Shown: in pieces, positions 21,490 to 31,403 of the stretch
Layout of the letters: each line of letters starts with the position of its first letter
How positions within the stretch are numbered: position 1 is the stretch's first letter
Source: an uncultured Clostridia bacterium
Lineage (GTDB): Bacteria; Bacillota; Clostridia; TANB77; CAG-508
NCBI GenBank assembly: GCA_947631185.1
Contig: CANRKJ010000002.1
Location: 42,283 to 106,282 of the forward strand
Reading direction: 5' to 3'
Length of the DNA: 64,000 bases
Translations under genes and position numbers: made by a program
Notes under the pieces: model-generated
The model's database searches: none
What the model was told of the DNA's origin: nothing
The model's input: the letters and a program-made list of their open reading frames with translations, nothing else

Positions 21490-21566
21490 AAATGTAAAAA
21501 TTGTCATTGAAAAAAATTTTTTTATGATATAAAATATCAAAAAAAGGGGTACAAAGGAGAATACAA

Positions 21567-23957
21567 ATGATAAGAGAGAATGAACTAAAGCCAAAGGATT
21601 TAAAGGCTATATGCAATCCTAGTGAATTTAAATTTGAAACCACAAGAGAACTAATAGATACTACAGATTTAATTTATGGACAAGAAAGAGGAATAAAAGC
21701 TTTAAAATTTGGATTAGATATAGATATAAAAGGATATAATCTATACTTAGAAGGTCCAACTGGTGTTGGAAAGACTATGTATACAAAAAAATATTTGTCA
21801 ATAAAAGCTGCAAAAAAGAAAACACCTAATGATTGGTGTTATATATATAACTTTGATAATCCAAATGAACCAGTTGCTGTTTCACTTCCTGCAGGTCAGG
21901 GTAAGATTTTTAAAGAAACTATGGATGGTTTTATAAAAGATATTAGAAAAGATCTTAAGAAAACTTTTAATAATGATGATTTTGAAAAAGAGAAAGCAAC
22001 TATAAAACAAGAATTTGAAGAAAAAAGAGAAAAAATATTAGAAAAGTTAAATAAAAAAACTATGGTTCAAGGTTTTCAAGTAAAGTCTACAAATAATGGA
22101 GTTTACATGATGCCTATGATGAATGGAAAAGTTATAGCAGAGGAAGAATTTGATAAATTAGCAGATGATGTTAAGCAACAATTTGAGGAAAAATCTGCAA
22201 TAGTACAAGATTGGGTTTTTGAAGCATTATCTGAAATAAGATTAATTGAGAGACAAGCTGATTCAAAGGTAGAAGAATGGAAATCTAATATTGCTCTTTT
22301 AACTATAAATGTTCATATAAATGCTATAAAAGCAAATTATAAAAGAAATAAAAAAATAGGAATATATTTAGAAGGTATAAAAAAAGATATTATTTTAAAT
22401 TTAAATTATTTTTTAATTACAGAAGAAGAAAATAAAAATAATATGAACCCAATGCAAAAGTCTGAATCAAAAGAACCTTGGTTAAATTATAGAGTTAATT
22501 TATTTGTTGATAATAGCAGAAATGAAGGGGCTCCAGTAATAATGGATACAAATTATTCATATAATAATATCTTTGGAGGATTAGAATATGAAAATCATTT
22601 TGGAGCTTTAAAAACAGATTTTACAATGCTAAAATCTGGATTATTGCATAAAGCCAATGGTGGATATATAGTCTTCCAAGCAAAAGATTTATTATCAAAT
22701 CCATTAGTTTATGAAACATTAAAAAAATCTTTAAGAGTAAAACAATTAACTATAGAGAATACAGCTGATCAAAGAGCTTCTATGATGTTAGTTTCTTTAA
22801 AGCCAGAGCCAATACCTTTAGATTTAAAAGTTTTATTAATAGGAAATTCAGAAATATATCATACACTTTTACAAGTTGATGATGATTTTAGAAAATTGTT
22901 TAAGTTAAAGGTTGAATTTGAAGAAGATGCTCCTAGGACACCAGAAAATATAGAAAGACTTTCAAAGTTTGTTAGAAGTTTTTGTGTACAAGAAGAACTA
23001 ATTGATTTAGATAAAGATGCAATGGCAAAAATAGTTGAATATACATCTAAAAAAGCGGGAGATAAAGAAAAGCTTTCAACTCAATTTAGCGAAATAAGTG
23101 AAATTGTTGGTGAGTCTGCAACATGGGCAAAATTAGCTAAATCGAAAATAGTTACAAAAGAATTTGTTCAAAAAGCATTAGATGAAAGAGTTGATAGATT
23201 AAAAAAATATGATGCGAAATATATTCAAATGATTAAAGAAGATGCTTTACTTATAGAAACAGAAGGAGAAAAAGTTGGGCAAATAAATGGATTAACTGTT
23301 ATTACTATTGGAGATTATTCTTTTGGTAAGCCTGCAAAAATAACTGCTAATACATACATGGGAAAAAATGGAATTGTTGATATAGAAAGAGAAGTGGATA
23401 TGTCTGGTGCAGCTCATTCAAAGGGTGTAATGATTTTAACAGGATTTTTAGGAGACTTATTTGCTCAAGATATACCGTTATCTTTAACAGCTAGTATATG
23501 TTTTGAACAATTATATGGAGGTGTTGATGGAGATAGTGCTTCTAGTACAGAAGCTTATGCAATATTATCTAGTCTTTCAGGAATCCCTATTAAGCAATCA
23601 ATAGCTGTTACTGGATCAGTAAATCAAAAGGGAGAAATTCAACCAATAGGTGGAGTTAATGAAAAAATTGAGGGATTTTATCAAATATGTAAATTAAGAG
23701 GATTAACAGGAAATCAAGGTGTAATTATTCCATATCAAAATGTTAGAAATTTAAGTTTAGAAGATGATATTATTGAATCAGTGAGTAAAGGGTTATTTCA
23801 TATATATGCAATTAAAACTATAAGTGAAGGAATAGAAATTTTAACAGGAGTTCCTGCAGGAATAAGGGAAGGAAATGGCGAGTTTCAAAAAGGAACTATA
23901 AATTATTTAGCATATCAAAAACTTAGAAGGTTTGCTGAAGATTCGAAAAAGTTTTAG
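21567..23957 (+). CDS. Lon-family ATP-dependent protease (LonB-like, Lon protease C-terminal domain)
   Basis: LEGPTGVGKTMYTKKYL Walker A; DGDSASSTEAYAILSSLSGIPIKQSIAVTGSVNQKGEIQPIGGVNEKIEGFY Ser-Lys dyad region. Confidence 0.9.
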   Translation: MIRENELKPKDLKAICNPSEFKFETTRELIDTTDLIYGQERGIKALKFGLDIDIKGYNLYLEGPTGVGKTMYTKKYLSIKAAKKKTPNDWCYIYNFDNPNEPVAVSLPAGQGKIFKETMDGFIKDIRKDLKKTFNNDDFEKEKATIKQEFEEKREKILEKLNKKTMVQGFQVKSTNNGVYMMPMMNGKVIAEEEFDKLADDVKQQFEEKSAIVQDWVFEALSEIRLIERQADSKVEEWKSNIALLTINVHINAIKANYKRNKKIGIYLEGIKKDIILNLNYFLITEEENKNNMNPMQKSESKEPWLNYRVNLFVDNSRNEGAPVIMDTNYSYNNIFGGLEYENHFGALKTDFTMLKSGLLHKANGGYIVFQAKDLLSNPLVYETLKKSLRVKQLTIENTADQRASMMLVSLKPEPIPLDLKVLLIGNSEIYHTLLQVDDDFRKLFKLKVEFEEDAPRTPENIERLSKFVRSFCVQEELIDLDKDAMAKIVEYTSKKAGDKEKLSTQFSEISEIVGESATWAKLAKSKIVTKEFVQKALDERVDRLKKYDAKYIQMIKEDALLIETEGEKVGQINGLTVITIGDYSFGKPAKITANTYMGKNGIVDIEREVDMSGAAHSKGVMILTGFLGDLFAQDIPLSLTASICFEQLYGGVDGDSASSTEAYAILSSLSGIPIKQSIAVTGSVNQKGEIQPIGGVNEKIEGFYQICKLRGLTGNQGVIIPYQNVRNLSLEDDIIESVSKGLFHIYAIKTISEGIEILTGVPAGIREGNGEFQKGTINYLAYQKLRRFAEDSKKF

Positions 23958-23958
23958 G

Positions 23959-23990
23959 AAAAAGTGTTGAAAAAATTCAACACTTTTTTC
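23959..23990 (+). terminator. intrinsic terminator
   Basis: AAAAAGTGTTGA/TCAACACTTTTTT. Confidence 0.85.
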
Positions 23991-24273
23991 AGACTGTTGA
24001 CAAAACATCACGATACTTGTTTGCTATTGAAAAGCCTGTAATAAAGCTTTCTTTTGTTTGTATCTCTGTAAGTTCAGTTTATTAAGTGAATAAAAGTTAA
24101 ATAAAGAGTTGATGTCAAAAGCGCTTGAAAATTAAAAATAAAAGATAAAAAAATTGCTTACATTTTCTTGACACATACTGTAATATAAATGTAATTTTGA
24201 ATTTGTTGAAAAAATAGTAAATTTATGAGACAATTAAAAAAATGAATGTTTATTATGAAATGGGTGTGAAAAA

Positions 24274-26514
24274 ATGGAACAAGATATACAATTAGGCAAA
24301 GTTGCAACAAAGATTAAAGAGATATTTGAGCAACATGGTAATGGAAGTGAAATGGAAGAATATTTTGAATCTTTAAGTTTAGAAGACGTTAGCTCATTAT
24401 CGGATGAGGATATTCAGTTTTTACTGGATATTTTTATTCCTATAAAAGAAACTCTAGATATAGTAGCGGTTTTGTGGGAAATTACAGGAGTACAGGGAGA
24501 ATTCCAGAAAGCCCATTCTAATTTATTACCCGCAATAATAAATCAAGTAAAAGGAGATCCAATGATAGTAGCGTATGTGTGGAGTAATACTGTTCCAGAA
24601 GTACAGAAAGCCAGTTTACCCTCAATAATAGATCAAGTAAAAGGAGATCCAGAGCTAGTAGAAAAAATATGGGGAAAAACTGTTCAAGAAGCACAGGAAG
24701 CCAATTCTAAATTATTACTCTCAATAATAGATCAAGTAAAAGGAAATCCAGAGCAAGTAGCGAATGTGTGGGTGCATACTGTTCCAGAAGTACAGAAAGA
24801 AGCACAGAAAGCCAATTCTAAATTATTCCCCTCAATAATAGATCAAGTAAAAGGAAATCCAAAGCTAGTAGAAAGAATATGGAGAAGTACTGTTCGAGAA
24901 ATACAAGAAGCCAATTTACACTCAATAATAGTAGATTACGCAAAAGGAAATCCAGAGCTAGTAGCAAAAATATGGGGAAATACTGTTCAAAAAATACAGG
25001 AAGCCAATTTACACTCAATAATAGTAGATTACGCAAAAGGAAATCCAAAGCTAGTAGCAAAAATATGGGGAAATACTGTTCAAGAAGCACAGAAAGCCAA
25101 TTCTGACTTATTCCCCTCAATAATAGGTCAAGTAAAAGGATATCCAGGGATGTTAGTAGAGAGTGTGTGGGAAAAAACTGTTCCAGAAGTACAGAAAGCC
25201 AATTTACCCTCGATAATAGATTTAGTAAAAGAAGATTCAAGGCTAGTAAGCCGTGCGTGGAGAAATACTGTTCCAGAAGCACAGAAAGCCAATTTACACT
25301 CAATAATAGTAGATTACGCAAAAGGAAATCCAGAGCTAGTAGTGCTTGTGTGGGCATTAAGTGTTAAAGAAGCACAGGAAAACAAAATAAAAGAAGTAAT
25401 AGATATAATATTAAAAGAAAATTCAGATTTAGTAGGTGAAGTATTGTTACATACACATCCAGAGGTTATGGAGCAAATATGGTCAAAAACAGATAAAGAA
25501 TTTCAGAAAAGCAAAATAGAAAAAATAATAAAATTAGTACAAGAAAATTCAAAACTAATAGGAGTAATATGGGCAAATACAGATAAAGAAGTAAAAAATG
25601 AAAAATTTGTAAGTATATTAGAATCAAATCCACCAGAAATAGTAAATAAAATATTGAAAAGTACAAACCCAAAAGAGTTGAATGATTTATGGGATATGTT
25701 AGAACCAGATAAACAGAAACAATATTTTGATGTGATAATAGATGTGTTATGTAATAATCCAGAAGCAAAAGGAATGCTATCTGAATTCTTGAAAAAAATA
25801 GATGAAAGAATAGATGCAGAAAAATTATCAGACATATTAATGATGAAAGATCAAGAGTATATATATAAATACATGATGGATGAAATATTAAAGAAAAATA
25901 TAGGAAAAGAAAATATAGATATAGAAGGAATAAACCAAGAAATAGGAAAAATAAATGAAATTTTCTTAACAAATAACTTACCAGAGTTCTTTAAATTATA
26001 TTCATTTTTTAAATTTCACCCTAATCATAATTCTAATAATCAGCATTTTTATGCTGGAATATCAAATGAGGAAAGAGATAAAAAAATACTACAAGATTTA
26101 TTTACAACAGAGTTAGAATCAGATAATAGTCAAATGATAGAGTTTCTAGAATTAATTTATAATGGAAATATAGCATACCAAAGTCAACTAAATGGGAAAG
26201 AATTACCAGAAGAAGAAAAAGCGATATTATTAGTATATAGTGATACTCTATCAAATTTATATAAAATATATGGAAATAAAAAGTTAGATAAAATTGATAA
26301 TTCTATTGAAAAAATAGAAATACTTAGAAAATTAGAGAATATAGGGGAAAACGAAAATGTTGGAGATTATATTTTAACACAATTTTTAAAGCAGATTGGA
26401 TTAAATATAGAAAAATATGCACAAGGAAAAGAAAATTTATCCGAAAATTTATTGGAATATATGAGAAAAGATAAAGAAAGGTCACAAGAAAAAAATAGAA
26501 AAAAATTGAAATAG
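24274..26514 (+). CDS. tandem-repeat (alpha-solenoid-like) protein, unknown function
   Basis: About ten ~30-aa repeats of the form QKANLPSIIDQVKGDPELVEKIWGKTVQEA between ~24500 and 25400. Confidence 0.75.
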   Translation: MEQDIQLGKVATKIKEIFEQHGNGSEMEEYFESLSLEDVSSLSDEDIQFLLDIFIPIKETLDIVAVLWEITGVQGEFQKAHSNLLPAIINQVKGDPMIVAYVWSNTVPEVQKASLPSIIDQVKGDPELVEKIWGKTVQEAQEANSKLLLSIIDQVKGNPEQVANVWVHTVPEVQKEAQKANSKLFPSIIDQVKGNPKLVERIWRSTVREIQEANLHSIIVDYAKGNPELVAKIWGNTVQKIQEANLHSIIVDYAKGNPKLVAKIWGNTVQEAQKANSDLFPSIIGQVKGYPGMLVESVWEKTVPEVQKANLPSIIDLVKEDSRLVSRAWRNTVPEAQKANLHSIIVDYAKGNPELVVLVWALSVKEAQENKIKEVIDIILKENSDLVGEVLLHTHPEVMEQIWSKTDKEFQKSKIEKIIKLVQENSKLIGVIWANTDKEVKNEKFVSILESNPPEIVNKILKSTNPKELNDLWDMLEPDKQKQYFDVIIDVLCNNPEAKGMLSEFLKKIDERIDAEKLSDILMMKDQEYIYKYMMDEILKKNIGKENIDIEGINQEIGKINEIFLTNNLPEFFKLYSFFKFHPNHNSNNQHFYAGISNEERDKKILQDLFTTELESDNSQMIEFLELIYNGNIAYQSQLNGKELPEEEKAILLVYSDTLSNLYKIYGNKKLDKIDNSIEKIEILRKLENIGENENVGDYILTQFLKQIGLNIEKYAQGKENLSENLLEYMRKDKERSQEKNRKKLK

Positions 26515-26537
26515 ATAAAATATTAGAGCCAGGTGAT

Positions 26538-28163
26538 TTGATAAAAGGAACAAGCATAAATTATTTAAATTCACATTTAAGACTTGGAATAAGGTCAAAA
26601 GAATTTAATAAGGAAGGAGGTTTAACGAGTGATTTTACTCCGTTAGACACAGATTTTTCAGAAATAACTGACAGTAATATACAAAAAAATGGATTAAATA
26701 ATATTATAGGTAGTACAGTTTCTGGTGGATATGGACATACATATTATGTAATAAAAAAAGGAGATTATGATGAAGATAAGAGCTATATAGGTGGTACAGA
26801 CGAACGAAAAACAAGATATATAAGAACAGCAATAGGCTCAAATAAAATAAGTTATATTATTACAAGTGAATGGGATGAGGAATACGGATATATAATGGCA
26901 CAAAATGGAAGGTATATACCAGTAATAGACTTAAACACTCAAAAAGAACTTTTTACAGTGGAACAATATGATGCTATAAGAGAGAAAATGAAGGGACTAA
27001 GTTTTTATAGAGCAGAAAATTTTGAGGTAGATGAAAGTGTATTTAATCCAAAAGTTTTAAAAATAGCAGAAGAAATAAAAAAACAAGCTGAAGGCAAGAA
27101 GTCAACTGAAGAAAAAAGAGAAAAAATAGTACAATTAATGAAAGATAATTTACCTAAAGCAGTTGTAGATGATATGGTAGGAGATTTATCAAGTCAAATT
27201 ATAGAATTTATAGATGCAGGGTCTACAGGAAGAGGAACAAATATACCAGGAGATGGAGACTTTGATTTTATGCTAAAATGTTCAAGCATGCAAGAACAGG
27301 TAGACATGATAAAACAAATAAAGTCGGTTTTAAAAGGAAGTCCAAAAGGTGGTGATAATGAATATAATATTCATTATGAAAATGTAAAAATAGAAGGCTT
27401 AGATGAAACAGTTGATATAGATGTAATATCAGAAAAAAAGAGGTTAGAAACAGAATATTCTAGTGATTTGTGTATAAGAGATAGGTTAGAAAATATAGAA
27501 AGAAATTATGATTCAACAGTATTACAAAATGTAGTAGACAATATTATAGTAGCTAAGAAAAAATTGAAGGAGTTAGGAACTTATAAAAAAACAGGTTCAG
27601 ATAAAGCAACAGAAAATGGAGGATTTGGAGGAATAGGAGTAGAGAACTGGATACTACAAAATGGAGGCTCATATATCTTAGCAATGGAGACGTTTTTAGA
27701 TACAGCAAAAGAAACAGAGAATTATGAGGAATTTAAAAAAAAATATCCTATTTATGATTTTGGACAAAATCATAGAACTGGTATAAGAAAAGGTGAGCAT
27801 GACCATTATATAGAAGGATTATCAGCTAAAGGCTTTGAAACTTTACAAGAAGCATTTATAAAAGAGTTAAAAGAGTATGGCATAGAATATGAATATAGTA
27901 AAGAAGGGCATCCAATAAATAGTATTGAATTTCAGAATAAACAAGAAATACTACAAGAAGATAAAATACAAGAGGAAGTAGTACAAGATGTAATACAAAA
28001 TGAGAACGAAGAAAAAAAAGCAAGTTTCTTTGATAGTGTTATAGGTGAAATAACCTCAAATGTGCAATATAAAGTTTCAGATTTTACAAGAATAACGGGA
28101 TATCTAGCAAGATTAAAAGCAAAAGCACAAATAAAAAATCAAGAAGAACCACTTCTTTATTAA
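26538..28163 (+). CDS. nucleotidyltransferase-fold protein
   Basis: DAGSTGRGTNIPGDGDFDFML plus third Asp in ETVDIDVI; GGFGGIGVENWILQNGGS. Frame open upstream to ~26499, overlapping the 24274 ORF. Confidence 0.65.
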   Translation: MIKGTSINYLNSHLRLGIRSKEFNKEGGLTSDFTPLDTDFSEITDSNIQKNGLNNIIGSTVSGGYGHTYYVIKKGDYDEDKSYIGGTDERKTRYIRTAIGSNKISYIITSEWDEEYGYIMAQNGRYIPVIDLNTQKELFTVEQYDAIREKMKGLSFYRAENFEVDESVFNPKVLKIAEEIKKQAEGKKSTEEKREKIVQLMKDNLPKAVVDDMVGDLSSQIIEFIDAGSTGRGTNIPGDGDFDFMLKCSSMQEQVDMIKQIKSVLKGSPKGGDNEYNIHYENVKIEGLDETVDIDVISEKKRLETEYSSDLCIRDRLENIERNYDSTVLQNVVDNIIVAKKKLKELGTYKKTGSDKATENGGFGGIGVENWILQNGGSYILAMETFLDTAKETENYEEFKKKYPIYDFGQNHRTGIRKGEHDHYIEGLSAKGFETLQEAFIKELKEYGIEYEYSKEGHPINSIEFQNKQEILQEDKIQEEVVQDVIQNENEEKKASFFDSVIGEITSNVQYKVSDFTRITGYLARLKAKAQIKNQEEPLLY

Positions 28164-28189
28164 TAAAATATTGAAACGGAGAAAATACC

Positions 28190-28648
28190 ATGGAAAAAGT
28201 TGATAAATATGATATAGCTGGTGCTGAAGTTTGCAATTTTTTACATAATATTCCAAAACAAAAATATGATTTACTTCCAAAAAAATTAATAGATTTGTTT
28301 GAAAAATACAAAGATTATAATATTGGAGAAAAAATAGATTTAGAAAAGAGCTATGAGGAGCAAGAGATAAGCCAAATGGCAAAAGATATGATTTTTATTA
28401 TTACATATAACTATTGGCTTACAGAAGAACAAAAATGCAGTGTATTAAAACAAATGAAAATTAATGAGGAAAAATTGCATGAAAAATATAACATAGATAA
28501 TTTGTTTAAAAATAAAAAAACATATCAAGAAGAATCTATAGAAATAAATAGTACGCAAACTTCAACTCAAATGATTAAAACTGATAATCAAAATTTTATA
28601 CAAAAGATAATTAATTTTTTCAAAAATATATTTAAAAAAAATTCATAA
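28190..28648 (+). CDS. hypothetical protein
   Basis: 152-aa ORF directly downstream of the nucleotidyltransferase ORF, GGAG RBS. Confidence 0.6.
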   Translation: MEKVDKYDIAGAEVCNFLHNIPKQKYDLLPKKLIDLFEKYKDYNIGEKIDLEKSYEEQEISQMAKDMIFIITYNYWLTEEQKCSVLKQMKINEEKLHEKYNIDNLFKNKKTYQEESIEINSTQTSTQMIKTDNQNFIQKIINFFKNIFKKNS

Positions 28649-28672
28649 ATATTTGAATAAAATAATGCAAAT

Positions 28673-28705
28673 TGTAGGGCGCTCATTGAGCGCCCGCAAA
28701 AAATT
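28673..28705. repeat. GC-rich palindromic repeat (TGTAGGGCGCTCATTGAGCGCCCGCAAA)
   Basis: Same motif as the tandem copies at 63741-63926. Confidence 0.7.
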
Positions 28706-28787
28706 AAATTTATTAAAAAATTTTGACAAATTTTTATATAAATGATATACTTTAAAAGTAATTTAAATATAATGGAAGAGGAAAAAA

Positions 28788-29546
28788 ATGTTAAAAGATA
28801 GTTCAACAAAACTCAGAATAGATAGTATGCTTATTTTTTCAATAATTATGGTTGTGATTTTTATATTTGTAATTGTTGTAAATGCAATGTCAAAAGTTGG
28901 AGCTTTTGCAATGGAAAAAGATATAAATATAGAAATAAAAGAAAAAGTTTTAGAATCAGACTTTGAAGATGTTTTAGTTGCATATTCAGATAACATAAAT
29001 TATGAAGTTACACCAGCTAGTCCTAGAGAAAAGATTTCATCCAGAGCAGCAACTGCTAGAAGAAATAGGGGAGAATCTAATAATTATATTCCTGTAAATG
29101 AAGTAAAAATATCTCAGACTATGGATTTGAATGTAAGAACAGGAATGTCCAAAGAAGATTTTATTAACTTAATTGCTAATTGTTCTGCTGATACTTCTGG
29201 ATTTTTTGAAGAGAATGCTGGAATAATATATGATTTATGTGAGATTTATAGTATAAATGAAATTTTCTTTTGTGGGTTAATTTCTGCAGAATCAGGATGG
29301 AATATAGCACAAAATCATAGAAATACTCACAATTATATTAGTTTAATGTCTGGTGGAGGATTGATTAGTTTTTCAACTGTTGAAGAAGGCTTAGAGTCTG
29401 CTGCAAAGACACTTCATAATAATTATTTAACACCTGGTGGAAAGTTTTACAGAGGATCAACTTTAGAAGGTGTAAGAACAATATTTTGTCCAGTAAATCC
29501 AGGATGGACAAGTTTAGTATATGGAAGAATGTGTCAGATAATTTAA
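28788..29546 (+). CDS. membrane-anchored glucosaminidase-domain protein
   Basis: N-terminal TM; INEIFFCGLISAESGWNIAQNHRNTHNYISLMSGGG...YLTPGGKFYRGSTLEGV. Confidence 0.7.
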   Translation: MLKDSSTKLRIDSMLIFSIIMVVIFIFVIVVNAMSKVGAFAMEKDINIEIKEKVLESDFEDVLVAYSDNINYEVTPASPREKISSRAATARRNRGESNNYIPVNEVKISQTMDLNVRTGMSKEDFINLIANCSADTSGFFEENAGIIYDLCEIYSINEIFFCGLISAESGWNIAQNHRNTHNYISLMSGGGLISFSTVEEGLESAAKTLHNNYLTPGGKFYRGSTLEGVRTIFCPVNPGWTSLVYGRMCQII

Positions 29547-29557
29547 TAATTTATAAT

Positions 29558-29586
29558 ATATAGCGACTTTATAGTCGCTATTTTAT
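29558..29586 (+). terminator. intrinsic terminator
   Basis: TAGCGACTttATAGTCGCTA + T4. Confidence 0.7.
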
Positions 29587-29598
29587 AGTATAGAAGAA

Positions 29599-29634
29599 GA
29601 GTGGACTTTTTTATATTAAAAAGTCCACTCTTGT
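29599..29634 (+). terminator. long palindrome/terminator
   Basis: AGAGTGGACTTTTTtatattaAAAAGTCCACTCT. Confidence 0.6.
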
Positions 29635-29709
29635 TCTATTGATTAAAAAAATAAACAGTGATATAATTTTTTTAATTTAAAATGAGTTTTTATATACTAA
29701 GGAGAAAAT

Positions 29710-31317
29710 GTGAAAGTTAAAATAAAAAATCGAAAAACTTTTAATTATATAATTATAATTTTATTTGGAATAATCTTATCTATTCCTTTATTTTTCAAAA
29801 ATTTAAATATATATTTTAATGAGGGATTTGCAACTATTGCAAAAGGATTTGAATTCACTAAAAATTTCAGTTTAAATGATGGAAGAATTTTAACATCTTT
29901 TTTAAATTATATTGGTACAGGTGATACTATATTAGAATCACCACTTGTGGTTATAATTTTATGTATAGGAAATTATTTTTTAAAATCTTATATTATTACT
30001 TATAAAGTAATAATTTTTACATCTATAATTTTATCTGGATATTACATGCATAAATTTTCTGACAAATTAACTCAAAATAAAAATATTGCTTTATTATGTG
30101 CACTTTTATATATGAGTGCACCTATTCATGTTAGTCAAATATATGTAAATAATTCTTTATATAATAGTTTAATTTTTATTTTTATTCCTATGACTTTTTT
30201 AGGTTTATATAGACTTTTTAATACTACGGAACATAGTTTCCATTTAGGATTGGGTATTATAGGTTTAATTTTAACTGATTTGAAAATGTCTATAATAATT
30301 TTTCCAACCATTATTATATATTTTTTGATAAACATTAAGAATTGGGAATTAGAACATGTTAGAAAAGAAATTATCGTTAATTTTTTAGCAATAATTACTA
30401 TAACATCTTTTTTTATTTTACCATATTTGCAAACTAGTTTATCTACTGAATATGTTGGAAGTAATGTATCAAAGCAAGATTTCTTAGATAATAGAGTAAG
30501 TATAAAATCGTTATTTGTAACATCAAAAAATAGTAAAGACATTGTAGAAATAGGACCTCATATTATCATAATATTAGCTTTATCTTTAATTTCACTTCAT
30601 AAACAAAAAGAAAATGAAAAAAAAGAATATATTTTTTATTTATCTATGGCATTACTATATATAATTTTAAGTTTGAAATTATTCCCATGGGGAATATTCC
30701 CAAATTTTGTATCAAGAATAGAACATTCTTATAATTTTTTAATAGTAGCTACATTTTTTGAATGTTTAATTTGCGGAATTAATATTAATAATATTTTTTA
30801 TAAATTTAAAATAATAGATATATTTATAATAATTATTATTTCTTTGTTATTTTTAATACCATTAAAAAATTTTATTCCACATTCAGAAAAAATTGAAAAT
30901 ATAGAAAATTGCAATATTTCTCAAATCGTAGATTATAGAATTTTACCAAAAAAAGCAAAAGAAAATTTGGAGTATATAAAAAATAGGTCTAAGGATGTAG
31001 AAGTAATAAATGGAAATGCAGAAATAATTGATAAGAATAAGTTATTAACACATTATAATTTTAAAGCTAATACTTTGTCTGATGGTACAATATATGAGTT
31101 ACCATATATTTATTATCCAGGATATGAAATAAGATGTGATGGAATAATTATGGATTATTTTGAAAGTGAAAATGGCTTAATTGCTATTAAAATAGATAAA
31201 GAAGATGGAATTAATTTTGAAGTTAACTTTATAGGAACAAAACTTATGAATTTTAGTAAAATAATATCATTAATTGGTATGATTTCATTTGGAATTTATG
31301 TATATAAAAGATATTAA
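29710..31317 (+). CDS. polytopic membrane protein (YfhO/glycosyltransferase-like)
   Basis: Many TM helices; C-terminal YYPGYEIRCDG...FIGTKLMNFSKIISLIGMISF. Confidence 0.5.
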   Translation: MKVKIKNRKTFNYIIIILFGIILSIPLFFKNLNIYFNEGFATIAKGFEFTKNFSLNDGRILTSFLNYIGTGDTILESPLVVIILCIGNYFLKSYIITYKVIIFTSIILSGYYMHKFSDKLTQNKNIALLCALLYMSAPIHVSQIYVNNSLYNSLIFIFIPMTFLGLYRLFNTTEHSFHLGLGIIGLILTDLKMSIIIFPTIIIYFLINIKNWELEHVRKEIIVNFLAIITITSFFILPYLQTSLSTEYVGSNVSKQDFLDNRVSIKSLFVTSKNSKDIVEIGPHIIIILALSLISLHKQKENEKKEYIFYLSMALLYIILSLKLFPWGIFPNFVSRIEHSYNFLIVATFFECLICGININNIFYKFKIIDIFIIIIISLLFLIPLKNFIPHSEKIENIENCNISQIVDYRILPKKAKENLEYIKNRSKDVEVINGNAEIIDKNKLLTHYNFKANTLSDGTIYELPYIYYPGYEIRCDGIIMDYFESENGLIAIKIDKEDGINFEVNFIGTKLMNFSKIISLIGMISFGIYVYKRY

Positions 31318-31403
31318 GTCTTCAAATTACTTGAATTTATGAGTATAATGTTATATAATAATTTAGTATAATTTAAATTTTTATACTAACAGGAGGATTA
31401 GAA

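Noticed and set aside
24818-25357. 179-aa minus-strand ORF within the repeat gene
   Set aside because: Low-complexity Leu-rich antisense shadow of the tandem repeats; no RBS support.
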